Below are positions 1 through 5,032 of a stretch of DNA of 5,032 bases, in pieces. The DNA lies in the NCBI GenBank assembly GCA_035513175.1, contig DATKCN010000228.1, positions 1 through 5,032 of the forward strand, in the 5' to 3' direction. This stretch comes from DATKCN01 sp035513175 (lineage in GTDB: Bacteria > Chloroflexota > Chloroflexia > Thermomicrobiales > CFX8). The notes below the pieces were generated by a model that worked only from the letters and a program-made list of their open reading frames with translations, was not told the DNA's origin and made no database searches. A program made the position numbers and the translations under genes. The first letter of the stretch is position 1, and each line of letters opens with the position of its first letter.

Positions 1-1550
1 TGTCCCTCGCGCTTGGCGGTCGTCAGCGCCGTGCCGGCAATCACCTCGATGTCGATGGCGATCCCCAATGGCAACCACTGGGCCTGCATGACCTGCGCGA
101 TGGCGTTGTCTTCCTCTGAGGGGCCAATCTGGCACAGCAGCCGGAACTCCGCCCCATCCTTGCGCCGGATCTCGCCATCCATGACCCAGCCGGCCTCATC
201 GAGGAGTTCGGCCGCGCGCTCTACGTCGTACGGGTAGAAGTCCTCCAGGCTGGCGTCGTAGCCGAACGTCGCTTTTGCCAGCGGGACGGTGGCCGGTTCG
301 AACACACCTTGGAAGATCGTTTCGATGAGCTCGTCCCGGTTGAATGCGTGGTTCAGCGCCTGCCGGACAAGCAGATCGTCCAGCGGCGGCTTCTTGGTGT
401 TGAGATCGACCATCTTCGGCCCACCTGTGCGCAGGGGCTTGTACATCGTCAAGTTCGGATTGGCCTCGATCGCCGCGACGTTCTGTGTCGGAACAAAGTC
501 GATCGCCTGAGCCTCGCCGGTGTCCAGCAGCGCCTGGCGCGTGCCGCTTTCCGGCACGTACTGATAGCGAATCTCGTCGATATAGGCCCGGCCGTTATGG
601 CTGAACAGTTCCGGCGCCCAGTTGTAGTCCGCATTGACGGTCATGATCGTGTGCTGGGTCTGCACCCATTCCTGGAAGACCCACGGGCCAGTGCCGACCG
701 GGTTCGTCGCGAAGTCCGCGCCCGCCGCTTCGGCGGCCGCCTTACTGACGATCCCCAGGAACGCGGTCGTCACGCCACCGAGGAACGGCGCGTATGGCTC
801 AACGAAGTTGACCTGCACCGTGCGCTCGTCGATCACCTCCGAACCGTCGTAGATCGGTCCCAGCACGGCCGTCGCAGACGTCGCGTTCGTCTCGGGAAGC
901 TTAATGCGATCGAAGGTGAATGCGACATCCTCGGCGGTCAACGGATCGCCGTTGTGGAAGGTCACGTCATCACGCAGCTCGAAAATGTAGCTCCGCAGGT
1001 CGTCCGACAAGCGCCAGGATGTTGCCAGCCAGGGATAGATGTTGAACTCAGTGTCCATAGCCAGCAGCGGATCGAACATGTGCATGACAACGGTGTGGCA
1101 GGCCACGTTGCAAAGCCCGCCCGGATCGAGACCCGGGGGCTCCAGACCCATGCCGATGACCAGTTGACCGCCCTGCTGCGGCTCATCTTCGCTGGGCGCC
1201 GTCGCGGTCGCTTCCACGACGGTTGTGGCGGTGGCGGGCGCCGCGGTGGACGCGGTAGTCGGCGTGGCGGCGGGCGCGGACGTGTCAGGAGTCGCCGTTG
1301 CCGCGCCGGGGATCACCGGCCGCGCGGTTGGAACCGGTGTCGCGGTCCCTGCCGGCTCCGGGGGCGGCGGAGTCGCGGTCGGTTCGTCGTCTTCTCCGCA
1401 GGCGGCCAGGATCATCGAGATCGTCGGCGCCGCCAGTCCGGCAGCGGTGGCGCGTCTGATGAACTCTCGCCGCGAGATGTTGCGATACAGCAGCCGTGCC
1501 GAGAGCTGCTGGGCGATAGCGAACTGCTCGCGTTCCGAAACAGAAGCCAC
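1..1550 (-). CDS. ABC transporter substrate-binding lipoprotein, peptide type (SBP_bac_5 family), 3' end cut by window
   Basis: Extracytoplasmic receptor that should capture oligopeptides, dipeptides or similar solutes and pass them to an ABC permease. Residues 26-33 read SRREFIRR, a twin-arginine (Tat) motif, followed by a short hydrophobic stretch and a lipobox LAAC with the lipidated Cys at 51. Residues about 57-123 are a low-complexity Thr/Ala/Pro linker. The mature domain opens with GGQLVIGMG (127-135) and LDPG, and residues 198-213 (FHNGDPLTAEDVAFTF) match the family 5 solute-binding signature. The family is usually 500-600 residues; 516 are visible and the C-terminus lies beyond base 1. 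I chose the GTG start at 1550 because AGGAGG sits 6 nt upstream; an in-frame ATG at 1565 would add five residues but overlaps that ribosome binding site and has only a weak one of its own. The gene is divergent from an Lrp-type regulator. A Cys pair (GLCNVACH, just after LDPG) is unusual. Solute specificity cannot be read from the sequence. Confidence 0.93.
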   Translation of the reverse strand, partial: MASVSEREQFAIAQQLSARLLYRNISRREFIRRATAAGLAAPTISMILAACGEDDEPTATPPPPEPAGTATPVPTARPVIPGAATATPDTSAPAATPTTASTAAPATATTVVEATATAPSEDEPQQGGQLVIGMGLEPPGLDPGGLCNVACHTVVMHMFDPLLAMDTEFNIYPWLATSWRLSDDLRSYIFELRDDVTFHNGDPLTAEDVAFTFDRIKLPETNATSATAVLGPIYDGSEVIDERTVQVNFVEPYAPFLGGVTTAFLGIVSKAAAEAAGADFATNPVGTGPWVFQEWVQTQHTIMTVNADYNWAPELFSHNGRAYIDEIRYQYVPESGTRQALLDTGEAQAIDFVPTQNVAAIEANPNLTMYKPLRTGGPKMVDLNTKKPPLDDLLVRQALNHAFNRDELIETIFQGVFEPATVPLAKATFGYDASLEDFYPYDVERAAELLDEAGWVMDGEIRRKDGAEFRLLCQIGPSEEDNAIAQVMQAQWLPLGIAIDIEVIAGTALTTAKREG

Positions 1551-1556
1551 TGTCAA

Positions 1557-1562
1557 CCTCCT
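1557..1562 (-). promoter_or_regulatory. Ribosome binding site deciding the GTG start of the lipoprotein gene
   Basis: The minus strand reads AGGAGG, then six bases, then GTG at 1550. This is a consensus Shine-Dalgarno sequence at ideal spacing and favours GTG over the in-frame ATG at 1565, whose codons lie in this element. Confidence 0.8.
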
Positions 1563-1756
1563 CATTGATCGCGATCCCTGTCCCAAACCGTGCCCCCGCG
1601 GCTCCAGCCCACTCCCATCGACATCAGCCGACGCGCTGCTGCCTGTCCGGCAGAGAACTCATCACGGCTGCCGCCACGCTGGGCAGGGCTCGCCGGCGAC
1701 TTCGCTATCACGAATGACAGGCCGCATGCCGCTCCGACTCGGGCAAGCGACTGGGA

Positions 1757-1770
1757 CACCATATTGGCCA
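1757..1770. promoter_or_regulatory. Operator-like repeat, copy 1 (CACnnnATTGGCCA)
   Basis: This copy reads CACCATATTGGCCA and shares all 11 fixed bases of the pattern with the second copy 53 bp away. Its core TGGCCA is palindromic. It covers the start-site region and touches the -10 box of the minus promoter, a position suited to repression of the lipoprotein gene. Binding by the adjacent Lrp-like regulator is an inference from location. Confidence 0.5.
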
Positions 1771-1799
1771 GTGTAGGACCGCCCGCGCCATTTTGTCAA
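1770..1799 (-). promoter_or_regulatory. Sigma70-type promoter for the substrate-binding lipoprotein gene
   Basis: The minus strand shows a perfect -35 box TTGACA (1799-1794), an 18-bp spacer and a -10 box TACACT (1775-1770, four of six consensus bases including the key TA and final T). Transcription would begin near 1763, giving a leader of about 213 nt before the GTG start. Its -35 box lies 25 bp from the -35 box of the opposing promoter, so the two are likely to be controlled together. Confidence 0.65.
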
Positions 1800-1809
1800 C
1801 GGGTTCCGT

Positions 1810-1823
1810 CACAGCATTGGCCA
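1810..1823. promoter_or_regulatory. Operator-like repeat, copy 2 (CACnnnATTGGCCA)
   Basis: This copy reads CACAGCATTGGCCA and ends one base before the -35 box of the plus promoter, about 38-51 bp upstream of the predicted start of the regulator mRNA. The offset from copy 1 is 53 bp, close to five turns of B-DNA, so both copies would lie on the same helix face. That fits the cooperative, phased binding known for Lrp/AsnC proteins, but the link is inferred. Confidence 0.5.
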
Positions 1824-1824
1824 C

Positions 1825-1854
1825 TTGACAGTAGAATCCGAGCGTCAGGATAAT
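1825..1854 (+). promoter_or_regulatory. Sigma70-type promoter for the Lrp-like regulator (and perhaps the downstream genes)
   Basis: Perfect -35 box TTGACA at 1825-1830, 18-bp spacer, and -10 box GATAAT at 1849-1854 (five of six consensus bases). Transcription would start near 1861, only about 20 nt before the regulator's ATG at 1882. Because the first TTG of an in-frame extension (1825) is the -35 box itself, this promoter argues against a start there. Confidence 0.7.
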
Positions 1855-1881
1855 GGACGTGGCGTCTTTAATGCTATATGG

Positions 1882-2427
1882 ATGGTCACCGTGACGGATC
1901 TCGATATCGTCGATCGGTGCGTGATAGCGCTGCTGCAGGTCGACGGCCGCCTGTCTCACGCGGAAATTGCACGCCGTCTCGGCGTGCCGGAGCCGACTGT
2001 CAGGCGCAGGATGAAGCGCCTGCTCGACGACGAGGTGATGCAGGTCGTTGCCGTGCCGAACCCGCGTCGAATCGGCTACGGCATTCACGCCATCGTTGGG
2101 GCGCGGGTGCGGCCCGGGAAGGCCGGCGATGTCGTGTCAGCGCTGGCTCCGATGCGACAGGTGCGCTACATCGGCGTGACGGCCGGAGCGAACGACATCG
2201 TTATCGAGGCGCTGTTTCGAGACAATGACGACTTCCGTATCTTTTTGACCGAGACGCTCGGGCGAATCGAAGGGCTGTTGGGGACAGAGACATCCTATGT
2301 CCTCGATGTCGCGAAGCGCAGCTATAAAATCGGACTGGCAGCCGACATCCAGCATGCCTGCGAAACGCCTGCCGACGAAGAAGTTCTGGCGCGCTGCAGG
2401 ACGGCGCTGAGCGAACTGGAAGAGTAG
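1882..2427 (+). CDS. Lrp/AsnC-family transcriptional regulator
   Basis: A cytoplasmic DNA-binding protein of 181 residues. Residues 6-11 (DLDIVD) and the segment VDGRLSHAEIARRLGVPEPTVRRRMKRL (about 20-47) form the typical N-terminal winged helix-turn-helix, with the recognition helix near PTVRRRMKRL. Residues about 65-150 fit the RAM (regulation of amino acid metabolism) ligand-binding domain, including GVTAGANDIVIEALF and a late GLLGTETSYVLDV strand. A tail of about 30 residues (from AKRSYKIG) is longer than in minimal family members, which run about 150-165 residues. The in-frame TTG at 1825 is rejected as the start because it is the -35 box and adds 19 non-conserved residues. ATG 1882 has no good ribosome binding site, and GTG 1891 after a weak GGATGG is a possible alternative. 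Family members respond to amino acids and often autoregulate; the effector here is unknown. Its position between a peptide-binding lipoprotein and hydrolytic enzymes suggests local control of uptake and breakdown. Confidence 0.9.
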   Translation: MVTVTDLDIVDRCVIALLQVDGRLSHAEIARRLGVPEPTVRRRMKRLLDDEVMQVVAVPNPRRIGYGIHAIVGARVRPGKAGDVVSALAPMRQVRYIGVTAGANDIVIEALFRDNDDFRIFLTETLGRIEGLLGTETSYVLDVAKRSYKIGLAADIQHACETPADEEVLARCRTALSELEE

Positions 2428-2452
2428 ACCGCCGGGTCGTGAAGGCGTGTCC

Positions 2453-2462
2453 GTCGTACGAC
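2453..2462. repeat. 10-bp perfect palindrome in the regulator-hydrolase gap
   Basis: GTCGTACGAC lies in the 54-bp gap between the regulator stop and the hydrolase start, just before the hydrolase ribosome binding site. It could be a small operator half-site or chance; no U-tract follows, so it is not an intrinsic terminator. Confidence 0.3.
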
Positions 2463-2465
2463 AGC

Positions 2466-2471
2466 GGGGAG
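2466..2471 (+). promoter_or_regulatory. Ribosome binding site of the alpha/beta hydrolase
   Basis: GGGGAG with a 10-nt gap to the ATG at 2482. The spacing is slightly long but supports this start, which also coincides with the first residues of the conserved fold. Confidence 0.5.
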
Positions 2472-2481
2472 ATTTCGCGCC

Positions 2482-3297
2482 ATGCCCATTGTCGACGCTG
2501 GTGGGGTCAATCTGTTCTATGAGTCCGTGGGCGCGGGAACGCCGCTCATCCTCCAGGCGCACCATCACCTGTCGTGGATGACGCACCAGGCGAGCTATTT
2601 CTCCGCGCACTATCGCTTCATCACGTTCGACCGGCGAGGCACGGGCCGCTCGGCCAGCCCGGACGGCGACTGGTCGATCGCCGACTTCGCGCTGGACGTG
2701 AAGCGCCTGATGGACGCGCTGGGGATCGAGCAGGCGATCGTCGGCGGGGCCTCGCTCGGTGGGGTCATCTCCTGCCAGTTCGGGCTCGACTACGCCGACC
2801 GGGCGCTGGCGCTGATCGTGGGGCATACCGTGCCATACCTCTGGCCGCTGGCTTCGACGTGGATCGAAGACCAGGTCGCGGCAGTTGAGCGGGGAGTGAG
2901 GCCGATCGTGATGCAGCCGCGGTCGTATGAGTGGGAAGCGGAAGGTCCGCCCACCTCCGACCCGGCGTTCGCTGCCACCGCGGCGGGTCAGTTCGCGGAG
3001 ACGCTGGCGCAGGAGAGCGGCGGCGGATCATCCGCGGTCATCAGGATGCTGCGCTCGCTCGGCAACTGGGACATCCGCCCGCGCTACCCGGAGCTGAACA
3101 GGCTCACGACGCCGACGCTGGTCATCGTTGGCGGGCATGAGCCACAGAAGACGGTCGAACTATCGTATGAGTGGCATCAGCAGATGCAGGGCAGCGAGTT
3201 CGTGCTGATGCCGGACGCCTATCACGGCGCTGCCCGCGAGCGGCCGGTCGAGTGGAACCGGCACGTTCACGATTTCCTGCGGCGGCATGGCCTGTAA
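2482..3297 (+). CDS. Alpha/beta-fold hydrolase
   Basis: A 271-residue protein of typical length for the alpha/beta hydrolase superfamily, with no signal peptide, so cytoplasmic. The N-terminal strand VNLFYESVGAGTPLIL (9-24) leads to a His-rich oxyanion segment HHH (27-29). The conserved FDRRGTGRS is at 49-57. The nucleophile elbow is GASLGG with Ser 91 as the likely nucleophile, and His 248 in the segment YHGAARERP matches the C-terminal catalytic His with its usual following E-R-P. The acid is less certain: the position after the TPTLVIVGG strand reads HEP, making Glu 220 the best candidate instead of the usual Asp. Residues about 120-200 would form the variable cap that sets specificity. 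It could be an esterase, amidase, proline iminopeptidase-like enzyme or lactonase; the substrate cannot be assigned. It lies 54 bp after the Lrp-like regulator and 74 bp before a peptidase-like gene in the same direction. Confidence 0.9.
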   Translation: MPIVDAGGVNLFYESVGAGTPLILQAHHHLSWMTHQASYFSAHYRFITFDRRGTGRSASPDGDWSIADFALDVKRLMDALGIEQAIVGGASLGGVISCQFGLDYADRALALIVGHTVPYLWPLASTWIEDQVAAVERGVRPIVMQPRSYEWEAEGPPTSDPAFAATAAGQFAETLAQESGGGSSAVIRMLRSLGNWDIRPRYPELNRLTTPTLVIVGGHEPQKTVELSYEWHQQMQGSEFVLMPDAYHGAARERPVEWNRHVHDFLRRHGL

Positions 3298-3359
3298 GGG
3301 AGCAGCGTTTTAGGCGACTATGAACGCAACTGTCGTCAGTGGGCGCGGAACAAAAGATT

Positions 3360-3367
3360 GGGAGGGG
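3360..3367 (+). promoter_or_regulatory. Ribosome binding site of the M28-like peptidase
   Basis: GGGAGGGG ends 4 nt before the ATG at 3372, a strong Shine-Dalgarno match that fixes this start. The 74-bp gap to the hydrolase shows no terminator. Confidence 0.7.
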
Positions 3368-3371
3368 TAGC

Positions 3372-5032
3372 ATGGCACAGCCTGGATCCTGGACGGACCC
3401 GGCACTCGAGGAGAGAGTCCTGGGGCAGATCACGATTGACGAGCCCTGGGCGCTGGTCGAGCGCTTCAGCACGCTGACGCGCCTATCCGGAGAGCCGGAA
3501 GAGGCCGTCGCCGTCGACTACATCACGGACAAGCTGACCTCGTTCGGGGTGGTCCACACCGTTCACCATCCGACCTGCCTGATCAGCTTGCCCGGGCCGG
3601 CGACCTTACGCACGCTGGGAGAGGATGGCCGCGCCTACACGGTCAAGACACCGTCGTTCTCGCCGCACACCGGCGGGCAGGAGATCATCGCCGAGCTGGC
3701 TTACGTTCCCGGTCACCAGGCCGGGGGCATTGGCGAGCTGCTCGGGGCGCAGCGCATGGCCGTTGACACGCAGAACCTGCGCGGCAGGGTGGTTATCACC
3801 GAGGGCATGGGCATGTCGGCGCGGGGCTTCGACCTCAGAGAGTCGGGCGCGGTGGCGGCCATCTTCGTGAATCCCGGCGAACGCATCCACGAGGGCATCA
3901 CCACCACGAGCTGGGGAACGCCTGACCTCGACTCGCTGGGCCGCACCCCCCCGGTCCCGATCATCACTATCAATCGACCCGACGGCCTGGAGCTGATCGA
4001 GCGGGCGAAGCAGGGTCCGGTCGAGGTCGCGTTTTCCAACCTGGTCAGCGTCGACTGGCGGCCCATCCCTGTTATCGTGGCCGAGATCAAGGGTTCTCAG
4101 GTCCCGGAGGAGTTCGTGCTCTTTCACGGGCATCTCGATTCGTGGCATGTGGGCGTCGGCGACAACGCCACCGGCGACGCGACGCTGCTGGAGATCGCGC
4201 GGGTGTTTCAGGCCAACAGGGAAGGTCTGGCCCGCTCGATCCGCGTTGCCTGGTGGAGCGGGCATTCGCACGGCCGCTACGCTGGCTCGACCTGGTATAC
4301 CGACGCATTCGCGCTCGACCTGGTGGAGAACTGCGTCAGCCACGTCAACTGCGACTCCCCCGGCTGCCGCTGGGCAACGGTGTATGACAATGTGATGTGG
4401 ATGGCTGAGGCCGCCGACCTCGCGCGGGCCGCCATCAGGGACGTCACCGGACAGGAATCGACCGGGCTGCGGCCGCTGCGGGCCGGGGACTGTTCGTTCA
4501 ACAACCTGGGCATCCCGCTGTACTTCATGCTCTCCTCGACGATGCCGGCTGAACTGCTGGCGGAGAAGCGTTACTACCCGGTCGGTGGCTGCGGGGCCAA
4601 CATCGCCTGGCACACCGAAGACGACACGCTGGAGATCGCCGATCGGGACAACCTGCTACGCGACATCAAGGTGTACGCGGTAGCGCTGTTGCGCACGCTG
4701 AACGCGCCGCTGCATCCGTTCGACTACCGAGCAACAGTGGCGGAACTGCGTCAGCATGTTGGCGCCTACGCGGACGCGGCAGGAAAGCTGTTCGATTTCA
4801 GTCCGGCGCTGGCCGCGCTCGACGCGCTCGACGAGTCGCTTGGCCGCTTTTACGCTGGTTTGGAGGCGAACCCGCCTGCCGACGCCCGGAGCGCCAGAGC
4901 TGCGAACGCCGTCCAGCGCCGGCTTGGGCGTGAGCTGATAGCGGTCAGCTACTCGCGGGACGGGAGATTCCGGCAGGACCCGGCGCGAACCAGCCCGGCG
5001 CTGCCCGACCTCGAACCGGCCATGCGACTCAC
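3372..5032 (+). CDS. M28-family (glutamate carboxypeptidase II-like) metallopeptidase homologue with altered active site, 3' end cut by window
   Basis: At least 553 residues are visible, with no signal peptide. The order resembles the M28B architecture: an N-terminal segment, a PA-like insert (about 105-235), the zinc-peptidase core (about 236-455) and a helical C-terminal part (about 460 onward) resembling the transferrin-receptor-like dimerisation domain, including a GRFRQDPA-type stretch near the end. Core motifs are HLDSW (His 254), GDNATG (Asp 264), VNCDSPG (Asp 328) and WHTEDDT (His 414). They match the H, D, D and H metal-site positions of glutamate carboxypeptidase II (HRDSW, bridging Asp, INADSS, late His). 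The Glu-Glu pair expected after the WW strand is absent: residues 294-306 read WWSGHSHGRYAGS, putting His 298-Ser 299-His 300 there. The protein may be a peptidase with changed chemistry, or a non-catalytic or re-purposed member as the transferrin receptor is. The family hydrolyses peptides or amide bonds with two zinc ions; activity here is unproven. The gene is probably co-transcribed with the hydrolase. Confidence 0.88.
   Translation, partial: MAQPGSWTDPALEERVLGQITIDEPWALVERFSTLTRLSGEPEEAVAVDYITDKLTSFGVVHTVHHPTCLISLPGPATLRTLGEDGRAYTVKTPSFSPHTGGQEIIAELAYVPGHQAGGIGELLGAQRMAVDTQNLRGRVVITEGMGMSARGFDLRESGAVAAIFVNPGERIHEGITTTSWGTPDLDSLGRTPPVPIITINRPDGLELIERAKQGPVEVAFSNLVSVDWRPIPVIVAEIKGSQVPEEFVLFHGHLDSWHVGVGDNATGDATLLEIARVFQANREGLARSIRVAWWSGHSHGRYAGSTWYTDAFALDLVENCVSHVNCDSPGCRWATVYDNVMWMAEAADLARAAIRDVTGQESTGLRPLRAGDCSFNNLGIPLYFMLSSTMPAELLAEKRYYPVGGCGANIAWHTEDDTLEIADRDNLLRDIKVYAVALLRTLNAPLHPFDYRATVAELRQHVGAYADAAGKLFDFSPALAALDALDESLGRFYAGLEANPPADARSARAANAVQRRLGRELIAVSYSRDGRFRQDPARTSPALPDLEPAMRL

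Larger units (their letters stand above)
1551..1881. other. Divergent intergenic regulatory region
   Basis: This is the only long gene-free stretch. The half from about 1757 to 1860 carries the two opposed promoters and the repeated operator-like sites listed separately. The part from 1551 to about 1763 would be the untranslated leader (about 213 nt) of the lipoprotein mRNA if the minus promoter is correct. That leader contains two small potential hairpins with CTGCC/GGCAG arms (minus strand 1686-1668 and 1653-1639) and a weak open frame at 1762-1562. I see no tRNA, known riboswitch or intrinsic terminator with a U-tract in it. Confidence 0.7.

Noticed and set aside
309..1568. Plus-strand open frame of 419 codons
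   Set aside because: It is antisense to the substrate-binding lipoprotein, which has clear Tat, lipobox and family motifs. Its translation is Arg/Gly-rich with no recognisable domain, typical of a high-GC shadow frame.
1225..1776. Plus-strand frame of 183 codons rich in Val/Ala/Gly
   Set aside because: It is the complement of the Thr/Ala/Pro linker of the lipoprotein; the repetitive look is explained by that low-complexity region.
2137..2826. Minus-strand open frame of 229 codons
   Set aside because: It spans parts of two real plus-strand genes and their gap, has no ribosome binding site that I can see, and shows shadow-like composition.
3329..3340. Inverted repeat ACTG-TCGT-CAGT in the hydrolase-peptidase gap
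   Set aside because: The stem is only 4 bp with no U-tract, so it cannot be called a terminator or operator.
3320..3370. 16-codon frame (ATG to TAG) ending one base before the M28-like start
   Set aside because: There is no ribosome binding site and the frame is very short; a stop next to a start codon over this length is easily due to chance.
3606..4613. Minus-strand open frame of 335 codons
   Set aside because: It lies wholly opposite the M28-like gene, whose motifs are unmistakable. The antisense translation is Arg/Pro/Asp-rich with no family signature.

Overview
The window is high-GC bacterial DNA with four protein-coding genes, two of them cut by the window edges. I infer a Chloroflexota (Thermomicrobia/Sphaerobacter-like) or similar high-GC peptide-scavenging bacterium. 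The reasons are a Tat-exported lipoprotein solute receptor with a long Thr/Ala/Pro linker, G/C-ending codons, and a peptidase/hydrolase gene neighbourhood. No marker gene settles the taxonomy, so this stays tentative.

Layout. Bases 1-1550 (minus strand) encode the N-terminal 516 residues of an oligopeptide/dipeptide-type ABC transporter substrate-binding lipoprotein. Bases 1551-1881 are a divergent regulatory region. It holds two near-consensus sigma70-type promoters facing away from each other, two copies of a 14-bp pattern (CACnnnATTGGCCA) spaced 53 bp apart, and a roughly 213-nt leader in front of the lipoprotein gene. On the plus strand follow an Lrp/AsnC-family regulator (1882-2427), an alpha/beta hydrolase (2482-3297) and an M28-type metallopeptidase-like protein with PA and transferrin-receptor-like dimerisation regions (3372 to beyond 5032). 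The three plus-strand genes are 54 and 74 bp apart with no obvious terminator between them, so they could be one transcription unit, each later gene having its own strong ribosome binding site.

Working model (inference). The Lrp-like regulator senses an amino acid or small amide and controls both its own operon and the divergent peptide-binding lipoprotein through the repeated operator-like sites. The lipoprotein would deliver peptides or peptide-like compounds to an ABC permease encoded beyond the left edge, and the hydrolase and M28-like enzyme would process the cargo in the cytoplasm.

The most notable points are the symmetrical promoter/operator arrangement and the M28 protein. The latter keeps the H, D, D and H metal-site positions of the glutamate carboxypeptidase II family but has His-Ser-His where the catalytic Glu-Glu pair should be.
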